Made by a program: the position numbers and the translations under genes. This document shows positions 9,977 through 20,145 of a stretch of 64,000 nucleotides of DNA, in pieces. The notes beneath the pieces are model-generated. The model searched no databases. It saw only the letters and a list, made by a program, of their open reading frames with translations, and was not told where the DNA came from. How positions within the stretch are numbered: the stretch's first letter is position 1; each line of letters begins with the position of its first letter. Origin of the DNA: CAWFZT01 sp963820415 (GTDB lineage: Bacteria > Chloroflexota > Anaerolineae > Anaerolineales > Anaerolineaceae); contig CAWFZT010000006.1 of the NCBI GenBank assembly GCA_963820415.1, forward strand, positions 372,001 through 436,000. Reading direction: 5' to 3'.

Positions 9977-12478
9977 TCATTCTTGCCCTATCTTGGCGTG
10001 ACCTGGGCTGAGGGTCCCTGAACTAATCCCTATTGCACCCGCCACGGCCACCGGCCACAGGCGCGGCACCAGCAGCGCATCGTCGGGAACGCTGGCGTCC
10101 AGGTACAGCGTGAAGGAGACCTCCGCGCCGTTGAGGCTGAACGAGACCTGCTTGCCCTGGGCCAAGCCCAGGCGGGCGGCGGTGACGGGATTCAGCCAGC
10201 CCATACCGCTGATCATACGCATCTGAAGCACGGCCGAGGGGGCCAGGGTGGCGCCGCGGTCGTACAGATGGTTGACCGGCACGACCAGCAGGCCGCCCTC
10301 CGGCACAGCCGGCTTTTCAGCGGCTGGCGGCGCCGAAAGGTGGCCGGCCGGCACGACCTGGTCGACCAGAGGAAGCTGCACGCCCAATCCCTGGTGGTTG
10401 TCGTAGGTAGCGCCGCCGTAATACAGGTCGCCGCGCCCGATGATTGGCCATTGGTCGGGGGTCTCGGTCAGCTTTGGATAGGTCAGCCCGGCGTAGGCGG
10501 GAACTTCGGCGGCAATAGCCTCCATCACCCGCGCGGCTGACCGGTTTTCGACCAGCCGCCCCAGGCGCTGGCCAAGCTGGGCGGCGATGGCAAAATCGGG
10601 GAACAGGCCGGGCAGCGGGCGCACGGCCGGGTAAAAGCGCTGCACACGCCGCTCACCGGAAGTATAAGTCCCTTCTCGCTCGGTATAGGCCTGTACTGGC
10701 AGGATGACGTCCGCCTTTTTCCCCGTTTCGGTCAAGAACAGCTCCTGCACCACCACGAATGGCGCATCCTCCAGGGCTGCCGCCAGAGCCGGGTCATCGC
10801 CGGCCGGGTCGGCCGCCGCCGCCAGGACGGCTTTGGCCCGGCGCAGTTCGGCCGGCAGGTCGAACGAGGGGCGAAAACCCATGTCCCAGGCGCCCTGGGT
10901 GTTGCCATTCGGCCACACGCCCACCAGGCCGTTGTTCGGGCGGCCGCTATGGTGTTGGGTCTTGACCAGCAGGTCGGCGCAGGCGTGCGCCAGGGCAGTC
11001 GAAGCCGGCAGGCCCAGCCCTTCGCTGCCGAAGAAAATCACCGCATTTTCAGCGGCGGTGAAGGCCTGGGCAGCCGCTTTGACATCGTCTGGGGCATTCT
11101 CGGGGAACAGGAACGATTGGAGGGCGGCCGTTTCGTCGCCGTAAGCGCAGCGCAGCACATGGCTGGCAAAGTCGTCCAGACGGGTCCTGCGCGGGTTGAC
11201 CACGATCAAGGCCGCCCCGCGCTGGACAGCCTGCTTGATACGCAGCCACCACAGCGGGGCCTCCTCGTGCAAATCGGAGGCCACCACCAGGATGGCGCTG
11301 CCCTTGCCCATCGCGCCAAAGTTGCTGCCCGGGGCCAGGCCGTAGCGGGCAGCCAGGTCGCCGCCGCCCATAAAGCCGTACAGGATGGGTTTACCGCCGA
11401 GTTGGGCCAGGTTGAACAGGTCTTCGTTGGCCAAGCGCCCGCCGGCCAGGGTGACGAAATTGTCCCCGGCATCCCTCAGGTGAGCTTCGACCAGGTCGAG
11501 GGCCTCGCTCCACGAAGCCGGGCGCAGCTCGCCGTTCTTGCGCATCAGCGGCTCCTTCAAGCGCTGCGGGCTCTCCGTGTAATGGTAGGCAAAACGGCCG
11601 CGGTCGCAAATCCAGATCTCGTTGACCGCCTCGTTCTGGCGGGGCAGGACGCGCTTGATCACCGATTTGCCGCCCGAAATACCCTCGCGGCGCACGTTGT
11701 AGATGATGTTGCAGCCTACCGGGCAGTGGTTGCACAGCGAGGCCGCCGTATTCAGCTCCCAGGGGCGAGCGCCGAAGCGGAAATCCACCGTGGTGAGGGC
11801 GCCGACCGGGCAGACGTCGGTCGTATCGCCGGAAAAAATTGAGTTGAAACCCGGCTCGGAGGTGGAGATGATCTCCAGGGCGCGGCCGCGTTGAGAGAAG
11901 TTGATCACCGGGTCGCCGGCCAGGTCGTGCTCGAAACGCACGCAGCGCCCGCATTGGATGCAGCGCTCGCGGTCAAGCACGATCAGTTCGCCCAGCCGGA
12001 CGTGCTTGGCCAGGTGCATCTTTTCGTCAAAATCGAAGCGGCTGGCGCCCGGGCCGAAGCGCAGGGTCAGGTTCTGCAAGGGACACTCGCCGCCCTTGTC
12101 GCAGATGGGGCAGTCGAGCGGGTGCGAGGTGAGCAGGAATTCAAGCACGTCATGGCGGGCAGCCTTCACCTTATCGCTGGCAGCGACCACTCGCATCCCC
12201 ATTGAAACAGGGGTGGTGCAGGCCGTCTCCAGCTTGGGGCCGAACTGGATGCGCGACGAGCCATCCGCTTCGAGCACCGGCTGGCCGCTGGTACGGTCGA
12301 TCTGCGGGCGGCCGATCTCGACCAGGCACATGCGGCACATGCCCACCGGCTCCATCTTGGGGTGGTAGCAGAAGACAGGGATGTCCTTGCCGATCTGCTT
12401 GGCTGCATCCACGATCAGCGTCCCTTCCGGTACGCTGACGGGGTGTCCATCAATGAACAATGTAATCATTTTTGCCAT
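9977..12478 (-). CDS. nuoG: NADH-quinone oxidoreductase subunit G
   Basis: 833 residues, the large iron-sulfur subunit of the NADH module. N-terminal [2Fe-2S] ferredoxin fold with CYHPKMEPVGMCRMC and a later ACTTPV; His/Cys3 cluster at HPLDCPICDKGGECPLQN; two-site ferredoxin region with CIQCGRCVRFE and DVCPVGAL; and an N7-type cluster in CNHCPVGCNI. The rest is a molybdopterin-oxidoreductase-like domain without cofactor. Its ATG overlaps the nuoF stop (TAATG). The frame is intact over 2.5 kb, unlike neighbouring nuoF and nuoA-D. Confidence 0.95.
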   Translation of the reverse strand: MAKMITLFIDGHPVSVPEGTLIVDAAKQIGKDIPVFCYHPKMEPVGMCRMCLVEIGRPQIDRTSGQPVLEADGSSRIQFGPKLETACTTPVSMGMRVVAASDKVKAARHDVLEFLLTSHPLDCPICDKGGECPLQNLTLRFGPGASRFDFDEKMHLAKHVRLGELIVLDRERCIQCGRCVRFEHDLAGDPVINFSQRGRALEIISTSEPGFNSIFSGDTTDVCPVGALTTVDFRFGARPWELNTAASLCNHCPVGCNIIYNVRREGISGGKSVIKRVLPRQNEAVNEIWICDRGRFAYHYTESPQRLKEPLMRKNGELRPASWSEALDLVEAHLRDAGDNFVTLAGGRLANEDLFNLAQLGGKPILYGFMGGGDLAARYGLAPGSNFGAMGKGSAILVVASDLHEEAPLWWLRIKQAVQRGAALIVVNPRRTRLDDFASHVLRCAYGDETAALQSFLFPENAPDDVKAAAQAFTAAENAVIFFGSEGLGLPASTALAHACADLLVKTQHHSGRPNNGLVGVWPNGNTQGAWDMGFRPSFDLPAELRRAKAVLAAAADPAGDDPALAAALEDAPFVVVQELFLTETGKKADVILPVQAYTEREGTYTSGERRVQRFYPAVRPLPGLFPDFAIAAQLGQRLGRLVENRSAARVMEAIAAEVPAYAGLTYPKLTETPDQWPIIGRGDLYYGGATYDNHQGLGVQLPLVDQVVPAGHLSAPPAAEKPAVPEGGLLVVPVNHLYDRGATLAPSAVLQMRMISGMGWLNPVTAARLGLAQGKQVSFSLNGAEVSFTLYLDASVPDDALLVPRLWPVAVAGAIGISSGTLSPGHAKIGQE

Positions 12479-13733
12479 TATTTGATAAATTCCTCGAAAT
12501 CCGGGCGGAACTTCTCCACGCCCGACATGACCGCCATGATGGCAAATTCACCCAGCGGGCACAGGCATTTGTTCTGGACCTGGTGCGCCACCGTGTTGAG
12601 CAGGTCGATGTCGCTGGCTTTGGCCTGCCCGGCCACGATGCGGTCGGCCAGGTGCATCATCCAGTAAGTGCCCTCCCGGCAGGGGGTGCACTTTCCGCAC
12701 GAACTCGTGCTTGAAGAAATGAGCGGTCTTTTTGACCAGCCAGGCCAGGTTGACGCGGTCGTCGAGGATGATCACCGAAGCCGAGCCAAGCTGAGCGCCC
12801 AGTTGGGCCGGCACCGACTCGTAATCCATGGGGCAGTCGAGGGCCCTGTCATCGGCAGGGATGATGCTGGAGGATGCCCCGGCGCTCAGGATGGCCTTGA
12901 TCTTACGCCCGCCAGGGATGCCCCCGCCGTAGTTGAAGATCAACTCGCGGTAGGTGGCGCCCAGGGGCAGCTCGTAATTGCCCGGCTTATTGACGCAGCC
13001 CGACAGGCAGAAAATCTTCACCCCCGGGCTGCGCTCGGTGCCCAGGCAGTGATACCAGAAGGCGCCCTTCTCCATAATTGGCGGGACATTGGCCAGCGTC
13101 TCCACGTTGTTGATCACGGTGGGCTTGCCAAACAGGCCATGGACAGCCGGGAAGGGCGGGCGCAGGCGCGGCTGACCCAGCTTGCCTTCGATCGATTCGA
13201 GCATGGCCGATCTCTTCGCCGCAGATGTAGGCCCCGGCGCCCAGGTGGGTATGCAGGCGTAAGGAATATTGGTTGCCAAACAGGTTGTCGCCGAGCAGGC
13301 CGGCTTTTTCAAGTTGGGCGATGCGCTCTTCCAGCCCGGCGCCGATCTGCCAGAACTCGCCGCGCAGGTAAACGTACGACAGGTTGGCCTGCACGGCGTA
13401 AGAGGCGATCATCAGGCCTTCCAGGAACTGGAAAGGATTGCCCTCCAGAATTTCCCGGTCTTTGAAGGTGCCCGGCTCGGATTCGTCGGCATTGGCCACC
13501 ACATAATGCGGCCAGATGTTGTTGGGGATGAAGCTCCACTTGAGTCCGGTGGGAAAACCCGCCCCACCGCGCCCGCGCAGGCCGGAGTTTTTGACCTCGT
13601 TGAGCACGTCCAACGGCTGCATGGTGGTGACCGCTTTGCGGAAGGCCCCGAAGCCGCCATTAGCCAGATAAACGTCGAGCTGGTCAAGGTGGGGAATGTC
13701 ACGGTGGCGCAGCAGGATATACTCCTCAGCCAT
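12478..13733 (-). CDS. nuoF: NADH-quinone oxidoreductase subunit F (two frame breaks)
   Basis: About 417 residues after correction. It binds NADH and FMN and carries cluster N3. Visible: GLRGRGGAGFPTGLKW (FMN/NADH glycine-rich loop), ANADESEPGTFKDREI, GAGAYICGEE, and the cluster motif ESCGKCTPCREGT followed by a distal CLCPLGEF. Single extra bases near 13208 (after CGEE) and 12703 (before SCGKC) break the frame; both sides match NuoF without missing residues. The start ATG overlaps the nuoE stop by eight bases. Confidence 0.92.
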
Positions 13734-14247
13734 TGCCCGCCTCCTTTTCTGCGGCCCGGCGGCGCAGATCGTTTACCAGCGCCAGAGCGGTATCGACTGT
13801 CTGATCCTCGTGGTAAGCGATCTCGCCGTCGCCCTGTACCTGGAAGAGAGGCGCACGGTGGCAGCCGGCCAGGCAGGTGACTTCCTCAATGGTGAAAAGG
13901 CCATCCGGGGTGGTCTCGCCGACCTTGATGCCCAGGTTGGCGCACAGGTTGTGCAGGAAATCCTCAGCGCCGCGCAGAGCGCAGGGCAGGTCGGTGCAGA
14001 CCTGCAGGCGGTAGCGCCCGGCGGGCTGGTCGTGGTACAGGGTGTAAAAACCGATCAGAGCATCGATATCGGTGGTGGACAGGCCGATGATCTCTGCGAT
14101 ATCCTGGACGGACTGGCGGTCGATGTAGCCGGACTGGCGCTGGGCCAGGTACAGCAGAGGCATGACCGCCGAAGCGCGCTGGTCGGGCGGATATTTGGCC
14201 AGTATTTGCTGGATTTCTGCGGAATATTTGCTCTGCAACTCGTTCAC
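13726..14247 (-). CDS. nuoE: NADH-quinone oxidoreductase subunit E
   Basis: 173 residues; a thioredoxin-fold [2Fe-2S] subunit (N1a) of the NADH module. Ligands are seen in QVCTDLPCALRGAEDF (C-x4-C) and VTCLAGCHRAPLF (C-x3-C). The start is a GTG at 14247 whose bases overlap the nuoD stop (GTGA), typical translational coupling. The frame runs further upstream without a stop, but that extension is nuoD sequence displaced by frame breaks, not part of NuoE. Confidence 0.94.
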   Translation of the reverse strand: MNELQSKYSAEIQQILAKYPPDQRASAVMPLLYLAQRQSGYIDRQSVQDIAEIIGLSTTDIDALIGFYTLYHDQPAGRYRLQVCTDLPCALRGAEDFLHNLCANLGIKVGETTPDGLFTIEEVTCLAGCHRAPLFQVQGDGEIAYHEDQTVDTALALVNDLRRRAAEKEAGNG

Positions 14248-15474
14248 CGGTCTGTATCTCCCAGAACGATATCGATTGAGCCAATAATGCCGACCACGTC
14301 GGCCACAAAATGGCCGCGGGTCAGGATGGGCATGATCTGCAGGTTGGAAAAGGAAGGCGTGCGGAAATGGACGCGGTAAGGCTTGGGGCCGCCGTCGCTT
14401 TCCAGGAAACAGCCCAGCTCGCCGCGCGGCGATTCGGTGGCGACGTATACCGTTCCCTTGGGGACTGAGTAACCCTCGGTCCACAGCTTGAAGTGGTGGA
14501 TCAGCGCCTCCATGCTGACGCCGATCTCGGAACGCGGCGGGGGCACGAACTTGCGGTTGTTGCTGCGCACCGGCCCAAAGGGCAGGCGGTCCAGCGCCTG
14601 CTGGACGATGCGCACGGATTGGCGCATCTCCTCGATGCGCACCAGGTAGCGCGCATAGATATCTCCGCCGGTCTGGGTGGGAATAGCGAAGTCGTACTGC
14701 TCGTACCCCGAATAAGGTAGCGCTTTGCGCATGTCGAACGGCAGGCCGGCGGCGCGCAAGACCGGGCCGTTGATACCCCAGCGTTGGCACTCTTCCGCGT
14801 TGATCACCCCGATGTGGCGTGGTACGGTCCATGAAGAGCGGGTTCTTGGTCAGCAGGGATTCGTATTCGTCGATGCGGGCGGGGATAATTTCAAGAAACG
14901 GCGTACCGCCTCTTCGAACTCGACCGGAGTATCGCGCCACAGCCCCCCCGGGCGCATGTAGGTGGTCATCATGCGCTGCCCCGAGAACATCTCGAAGATG
15001 TCGAGGATCATTTCGCGCTCGCGCATGGCATACAGGAAGACCGACATGGCCGCCAGGTCGAGCGCCGAGGTGCCCACCCACACCAGGTGCGAGTTGATGC
15101 GGGTCAGCTCAGCCAGCATGACCCGGATCGCCTGGGCGCGCGGCGGCACATCCAGATCCAGCAGTTTTTCCACTGCCAGGCAGTAGACCAGGTTGTTGCC
15201 GATCGGGTTGAGATAATCCAGCCGGTCGGTCATCACCTCGGCCTTGTGGTAGGTTTTGGATTCCATGTTCTTTTCGACGCCGGTGTGCAAGAAGCCAATA
15301 TCGGGGATGCAGTTGATCACGATCTCGCCGTCCAGCTCCAGCAGCAGGCGCAGCACGCCGTGCGTGCTGGGATGCTGCGGGCCCATGTTGAGCAGCATGG
15401 TCTCGCCTGTCAGGGCGCGGTCGGAGACCAGGTTGCGCAGATCTTCGATCGGTCAATTCACGGAATTCAGGCAT
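14244..15474 (-). CDS. nuoD: NADH-quinone oxidoreductase subunit D (three frame breaks)
   Basis: About 409 residues after correction, starting MPEFRELT at 15474. The 49-kDa subunit forms the quinone site with NuoB. Motifs: LLNMGPQHPSTHGVLRLLLELDGE, GFLHTGVEKNMESKTY, and near the end the hydrogenase-like C-terminus VVGIIGSIDIVLGDTDR. Frame breaks: one extra base near 15451, one missing near 14894 and one extra near 14819. The last two offset each other, leaving about 75 bases read in another frame (FLEIIPARIDEYESLL). Without correction the gene appears as three pieces. Confidence 0.9.
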
Positions 15475-15499
15475 AAACAGCTCTCCTGAGTAAACCAGA

Positions 15500-16014
15500 C
15501 TACTTTTGACCTTTGGGTTTGCGAAGGTCGATTTCGTCGAAATTGAAGGTGAACTGCGGCTCTTCATAGCCCAGGGGATAATCTTTGCGCAGCGGATGGC
15601 CTTCCCAGTCATAAGGCATGAGGATGCGGCGCAGGTCGGAATGGCCGTCGAAGCGGATGCCAAACATGTCCCACACTTCACGTTCGTACCAGTTGGCGTT
15701 GGGAAAAACGCTTTCCAGCGTGCGCAGGTGGGGTGCATTGCCATCTAATGGAAGGCGCAAGCGCAGGCGCAGGTTGAACGGCATCGAGTAAAGCTGGTAA
15801 ACCAGATGGAAGCGCGGCGCTTCCTGCGGCCAGTAATCCACAGCAGTCTCATCGATTAGCATGTTGAATTGGAACTCATCCCGCAGCACCTGGGCAATTT
15901 CAACATTTTTCTCCGCAGCAATGTGCAGGGTTGTCTTCGCCGCGATCAACTTCTACGCTCCCGGCGCAAACGCTCCTGGACAGACGAGACAGCCGCTTGT
16001 AATGCATCGTCCAT
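15500..16014 (-). CDS. nuoC: NADH-quinone oxidoreductase subunit C (two frame breaks near the start)
   Basis: About 170 residues after correction. The 30-kDa subunit of the peripheral arm. Signature: ESVFPNANWYEREVWDMFGI followed by GHSDLRRILMPYDWEGHPL. The true start is probably ATG at 16014 (MDDALQAAVSSVQER). Two extra bases, near 15978 and 15940, then shift the frame through VEVDRGEDN into LHIAAEKNVEIAQ. A TTG at 15949 opens the longest uninterrupted frame but would drop the N-terminus. Separated from nuoB by 15 bases. Confidence 0.87.
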
Positions 16015-16029
16015 AATGCCTCTCCGACT

Positions 16030-16510
16030 TTACCAGTTCTTCAATTTTTCTTGCTTCACCTTCTCGTGCAGGGTCATAATGCCGTGGATCAGGGCTTCGG
16101 GCGGGGAGGGCAGCCTGCCACATAAACATCCACCGGCACGATCTCATCCACCCCCTGCACAATGGCGTAATTATTGAAGACGCCGCCACAGGCGGCGCAG
16201 TCGCCCATGGCGATGACCCACTTGGGGTCGGGCATCTGATCGTAGAGCTGGCGCACAACCGGGGCCATCTTGCGGCTGACCCGCCCGGCGACGATCATCA
16301 AATCTGACTGGCGCGGGCTGGCGCGCATCAGTTCCATGCCAAAACGGCTGAGGTCATAATTCGAGGCCTGGGCCGACATCATCTCGATGGCGCAGCAGGC
16401 CAGGCCAAACAGCATCGGCCACATGGAGTTGGTACGCGACCAGTTGACCACTTCTTCGAGTTTGGTGGTGACAATCCCCAAGGAGCCTGTTTTTTGTCTT
16501 CTAATCCCAT
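16030..16510 (-). CDS. nuoB: NADH-quinone oxidoreductase subunit B (two frame breaks)
   Basis: About 160 residues after correction. It carries cluster N2, the last electron carrier before quinone. Ligands: FGLACCAIEMM (adjacent cysteines), GDCAACGG and AGCPPRPEAL. The true start is ATG at 16510 (MGLEDKKQAPWG), overlapping the nuoA stop. One missing G near 16484 (in a G run) and one near 16099 (after CPPRP) break the frame; these are two of only three apparent deletions in the window. The restored end reads LHEKVKQEKLKNW. Confidence 0.9.
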
Positions 16511-16858
16511 TCCAAGCGCTCCTTTCTTCCAGGCATACACGTAACCTACGGTCATGATGCCGATGAAAAGGATCATACCCAACAGGCCAGGCCTGCCAAG
16601 CTGACGGAACACGACTGCCCAGGGGAGAAAAAAGACGATCTCGATGTCGAAGAGGATAAAGAGCACGGCCACCAGGTAATAGCGAATCGAAACCCGCTGC
16701 GCTCCTGCGCCATAGGGCACCATGCCCGATTCATAAGGTTGAGATTTGCGCCAGGTAGGACGGCGCGGTCCAAAAAGGATGCCCAGGCCAACTGCTATGC
16801 AACCAACTATCACGGCTACCAGTAATAAGACAAATAAAGGAAGGTATTGGTTTGCCAT
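16501..16858 (-). CDS. nuoA: NADH-quinone oxidoreductase subunit A (one frame break at the end)
   Basis: About 118 residues after correction, three membrane helices. First gene of the operon. Signatures: PYESGMVPYGAGAQRVSIRYY and LFILFDIEIVFFLPWAV. An extra base near 16513 hides the normal ending KKGALEWD and stop at 16501-16503; uncorrected, the frame runs on into nuoB. The ATG at 16858 follows AAGGA by about six bases. The 118 bases upstream to cobU hold no other gene. Confidence 0.92.
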
Positions 16859-16976
16859 AGACAATCCTTACTAAAATAGTCTTAATTCTAGAAATTGAGT
16901 ATACCCCAAGTTAAGGCATGTGTCAATTTTCACAAGATAAGAAATGAATTAGGATTTGACCGGCCCGACCAGCCGC

Positions 16977-17543
16977 TTAGACACGGTAGCCGTGGATCGG
17001 GACGGGGATGCCGGCCACCATCCAGTAAACCTCGTCAGCCTGGGCCGCCAGGCGCTGGTTGGCGTGGCCTAACAGGTCGCGGTAGAGGCGGCCTGACGGG
17101 TAAGGCGGCACCAATCCCAGGCCAACCTCGTTGGAAACCACGATCCAGTCAGCGCGGCTGCCGCGGATGGCCTCCAGCAGCGCCTGGATTTCCGCCTCCA
17201 GGCGGTGCGCGAAGCCATCGGCCCTGGCCATATCCGGCTGGTCGATATCGCCTTCCAAGAGCAGCAGGTTGCTGACCAACAGGGTCAGGCAGTCGAGCAA
17301 GACCACGTCGGACGGCGGGGAAAGGCGGGTGAAGGCATCCGCCACGTTATAGGGGATTTCGAGCGTTTGCCAATCGGGCGGGCGTTCCGACCGGTGGGCG
17401 GCGATCCTGGCGCGCATCTCGTCATCCAGCCCTTCGGCGGTGGCGATGAAGAGCACCTGCCCGCCGTGCGCTTTAGCCAGGCGCTGGGCCTGGGTGCTCT
17501 TGCCGCTGCGCGCCCCGCCAAGGATTAGTATCAAGTGTCCCAT
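16977..17543 (-). CDS. cobU: Adenosylcobinamide kinase / guanylyltransferase
   Basis: 188 residues. It phosphorylates adenosylcobinamide and converts it to adenosylcobinamide-GDP, a step of cobalamin nucleotide-loop assembly. The P-loop GGARSGKST is at residue 9, AHRSERP supplies the conserved histidine region, and SNEVGLGLVP is a family motif. Last of the cobT-cobS-cobC-cobU set, 49 bases after cobC; presumably under the riboswitch upstream of cobT. Confidence 0.95.
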   Translation of the reverse strand: MGHLILILGGARSGKSTQAQRLAKAHGGQVLFIATAEGLDDEMRARIAAHRSERPPDWQTLEIPYNVADAFTRLSPPSDVVLLDCLTLLVSNLLLLEGDIDQPDMARADGFAHRLEAEIQALLEAIRGSRADWIVVSNEVGLGLVPPYPSGRLYRDLLGHANQRLAAQADEVYWMVAGIPVPIHGYRV

Positions 17544-17592
17544 TCTTATCTCCTCCTATCCGAGTTGATCTGTGTGCAACTGTGGTAACTCT

Positions 17593-18201
17593 TCATTCTT
17601 CAAGGTGGCAGGTGTCGTTGAGCAGGTTGACAATCGCACCTTGCGGGTAAACGGCAATCTCGGACAGCGACCCCGGCGACAGGTGAAAATGCCAGTACAT
17701 TTCCAGCGGGAGACCCAACGCCAGGCAAACCAGCACCTGCAGCGGCCCGCCGTGAGCCACCAGCAGCAGCGTCTCGCCTTCGTGAGCCAGCAACAGCTCG
17801 TCCAGGGCTGCCTGCACCCGCCCGGCCAACTGGTTGAGCGTCTCCCCGCCCGGCGGGGCGTTTTCCAGGATGTCCTCCTCCCAGGCCACCAGCCCGGACG
17901 GGTCGCAGATGGCGATCTCGGCGTAGGTCAGCCCCTCCCAATCGCCGAAGCCGATCTCACGTAGGCGCGCTTCTATGACAACCGGGCATGTCTGGCAGGC
18001 AGCAATCGCCAGAGCCGTCGCCTGGGCGCGCTGCAAATCGCTGGTAACAATGGCCTGGAAAGATTCGCCGGCCAGCCGCTCAGCCAGGGCGGACGCCTGG
18101 CGCTGCCCGGCCTGGTTGAGCGGAATATCGCAATGGCCCTGGAAGCGCTGAGCGGCATTCCAGTCGGTCAGCCCGTGGCGGACGAGCAAGAGCCTGGTCA
18201 T
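17593..18201 (-). CDS. cobC: Alpha-ribazole phosphatase (histidine phosphatase family)
   Basis: 202 residues starting MTRLLLVRHGLTDWN. The RHG motif supplies the phosphohistidine nucleophile and LLVAHGG the second histidine; FGDWEGL is the usual mid-domain motif. It removes phosphate from alpha-ribazole 5-phosphate or from cobalamin 5-phosphate. The function rests on context: the fold is shared with phosphoglycerate mutases, but the ATG overlaps the cobS stop (ATGA), placing it firmly in the cobalamin operon. Confidence 0.9.
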   Translation of the reverse strand: MTRLLLVRHGLTDWNAAQRFQGHCDIPLNQAGQRQASALAERLAGESFQAIVTSDLQRAQATALAIAACQTCPVVIEARLREIGFGDWEGLTYAEIAICDPSGLVAWEEDILENAPPGGETLNQLAGRVQAALDELLLAHEGETLLLVAHGGPLQVLVCLALGLPLEMYWHFHLSPGSLSEIAVYPQGAIVNLLNDTCHLEE

Positions 18202-18971
18202 AGAATCACACAAAAAACCAGCAAAGCGGCGGTTTCGACCAGCTCGCACAGGGCGCCATAAATATCCCCGGTCAGGCCGGGGATGCGCCGGAGCGCGAAC
18301 CACACCACCAGCAGCCCCACCAGCACGGCCGCCGCGCCGGCCGCCAACCCCATCCACCCGGCCGCCAGCCAGGCAGCCGGCAGCATGAACAACGTCGCCA
18401 GGCCGGCCTGCATCCAACTGGCGTTGTCCTTCATTGCTTTGCCTAACCCTTCCGGTCGGGCGTAAGGAAAAGCCACGATGGCCAGCGCCATGCTCCAACG
18501 GCCGAACATGGGCGCCAGCAGCAAGCCCGGCGTGCGCCAACCTGCCAGGCTGTACAGGGCGGCGAACTTGACCAGGAAGAGCAAGATTCCACCGGCCACG
18601 GCGAAGGCGCCCTTATGTTCATCGCGCAGGATGGAAAGGCGGCTTTCGGGGGTAAACCCGCCCAGCAGACCGTCCAGGCTATCCAGAAACCCATCCACGT
18701 GCAGCGCTCCGCTGGATAAGACCCACACCACTAGCAGCAGCGCCGCGCTCAGCAGGGGAGGCAGGATCAAAGCGAATAGGCGGTCAGCCCCGGCCAGGAT
18801 AACTCCGATGAACAGACCCACCAGCGGATAATAACCCACGGCGCGGCCCATCTCCTGCGGGGTAAACAGGCGTTTGATCACCGGCGGGAGGACGGTCAGG
18901 AACTGCATCGCCGCCAGGAAATCGGTGAAGGGCGAAGAGCTACCGGTGGAGGGAGGTTTTTGGCTGGCCAT
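18198..18971 (-). CDS. cobS: Adenosylcobinamide-GDP ribazoletransferase (cobalamin synthase)
   Basis: 257 residues, integral membrane protein with about six to seven helices. It joins adenosylcobinamide-GDP to alpha-ribazole. Family motifs: FLTVLPP near the N-terminus, the acidic DGFLDSLDGLLGG (Mg-binding) and LRDEHKGAFAV, then GLTGDIYGALCELVE. Six bases separate it from cobT. Confidence 0.95.
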   Translation of the reverse strand: MASQKPPSTGSSSPFTDFLAAMQFLTVLPPVIKRLFTPQEMGRAVGYYPLVGLFIGVILAGADRLFALILPPLLSAALLLVVWVLSSGALHVDGFLDSLDGLLGGFTPESRLSILRDEHKGAFAVAGGILLFLVKFAALYSLAGWRTPGLLLAPMFGRWSMALAIVAFPYARPEGLGKAMKDNASWMQAGLATLFMLPAAWLAAGWMGLAAGAAAVLVGLLVVWFALRRIPGLTGDIYGALCELVETAALLVFCVIL

Positions 18972-18977
18972 GCAAAG

Positions 18978-20030
18978 TCAGGCTTTGCCGGAAACACCGG
19001 CTTCATCAAAAGTGGCCATTTCACCCAGGATCTTACAGGCTGCCTCGGCCAGTGAAATCCCCAGGGCCGCCCCGGTACCCTCGCCCAGGCGTAGATCCAG
19101 GTCGAACAACGGCCTCAGCCCCAGCCATTCCAGCATCAGGCGGTGGCCGCGCTCCTGAGAACAGTGTGAGGCAATCAGGTAATGCCTGGCCTGCGAGGCC
19201 AGACTCACTGCAATCAAAGCCGCCGCGGTGGAAATAAACCCATCCACCATCACCGGGCGCTGGTGGGCGGCGGCCGCCAGCATCGCCCCGGCCATCCCAC
19301 CGATCTCGAACCCGCCCACTTTGGCCAGGATATCCAGGGCGTCATCCGGATCGGGATGGTTAACCTGCAAAGCGCGCTCGACCGCCCCGATCTTCCGCTC
19401 CAGGCCGGCGTCGTCCACGCCCGTGCCGCGCCCGGCCAACCGTTCCACCGGGAAACCAGTCAGCACGGCCGCAATGGCCGTCGAGGGCGTGGTGTTGGCG
19501 ATGCCCATTTCGCCCACCCCTAAGATATCCAGTCCCATTTCGATTTCCGCTTCCACCACCTCCGCCCCGGCCAACAGGGCCCGGGTGGCCTGCTCCCGGC
19601 TCATGGCCGGGCCGCGCGTCATATTTTGCGTGCCCGGGGCGACCTTTTTGTCGACCAGGCCCGCCTGAGGCTCGAAGCGGGCCGCCACCCCCATATCAAC
19701 CACCACCACGCGCGCTCCCACGTGACGGGCGAGCACGTTGATGGCCGCCCCGCCGCGCAGGAAGTTCAAGACCATCTGCTCGGTGACTTCCTGGGGATAG
19801 GCGCTGACGCCCTCGACCGCCACGCCGTGGTCGCCAGCCATGGTCAGGATGACCTTATAGGTCAGCTTCGGCAGGGCCTGCCCGGTAATGCCCGCCAACT
19901 GAATCGACAACTCCTCCAGGCGGCCCAGGCTTTGCGGGGGCTTGGTCAGGCTGTCCTGGCGGGCGCGCCCTGCTGCCCGGGCAGCTTGGTCAATGGGTTG
20001 GATATTGCGGATGAGAGCTTCGAGAGACAT
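18978..20030 (-). CDS. cobT: Nicotinate-nucleotide:dimethylbenzimidazole phosphoribosyltransferase
   Basis: 350 residues. It makes alpha-ribazole phosphate from a lower-ligand base and nicotinate mononucleotide. Visible: TMAGDHGVAVEGVSAYPQEV, the glycine-rich LRGGAAINVLAR, MGIANTTPS and the catalytic glutamate in RLGEGTGAA (about residue 317). No base-synthesis gene is present, so lower-ligand choice cannot be read. AAGAGGA precedes the ATG by about five bases. First gene after the cobalamin riboswitch. Confidence 0.96.
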   Translation of the reverse strand: MSLEALIRNIQPIDQAARAAGRARQDSLTKPPQSLGRLEELSIQLAGITGQALPKLTYKVILTMAGDHGVAVEGVSAYPQEVTEQMVLNFLRGGAAINVLARHVGARVVVVDMGVAARFEPQAGLVDKKVAPGTQNMTRGPAMSREQATRALLAGAEVVEAEIEMGLDILGVGEMGIANTTPSTAIAAVLTGFPVERLAGRGTGVDDAGLERKIGAVERALQVNHPDPDDALDILAKVGGFEIGGMAGAMLAAAAHQRPVMVDGFISTAAALIAVSLASQARHYLIASHCSQERGHRLMLEWLGLRPLFDLDLRLGEGTGAALGISLAEAACKILGEMATFDEAGVSGKA

Positions 20031-20070
20031 AGTATCCTCTTAGAATTTGGGGAGAACCTGGCATTTCAGT

Positions 20071-20102
20071 TAAAAAACGCCCCTTCCTGGCAGGAAGAGG
20101 CC
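20071..20102 (-). terminator. Intrinsic terminator of the cobT riboswitch
   Basis: On the minus strand GCCTCTTCCT-GCC-AGGAAGGGGC forms a 10-bp stem with a 3-base loop, followed by GTTTTTTAA. It lies between the aptamer and the cobT start, so it is the OFF-state terminator of the riboswitch rather than the end of another gene. Confidence 0.85.
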
Positions 20103-20145
20103 CTGAGCATACAGCTACTTACACCTCTTTCCGCGAGGGTGGATA

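Noticed and set aside
12478..16510. Pseudogenisation of nuoA-D and nuoF
   Set aside because: The breaks are single bases between intact conserved motifs, the operon is otherwise complete, and corrected lengths are normal; sequence error is far more likely than decay.
17593..18201. Phosphoglycerate mutase instead of cobC
   Set aside because: The fold is the same, but the start overlaps cobS and the gene lies inside a riboswitch-controlled cobalamin operon.
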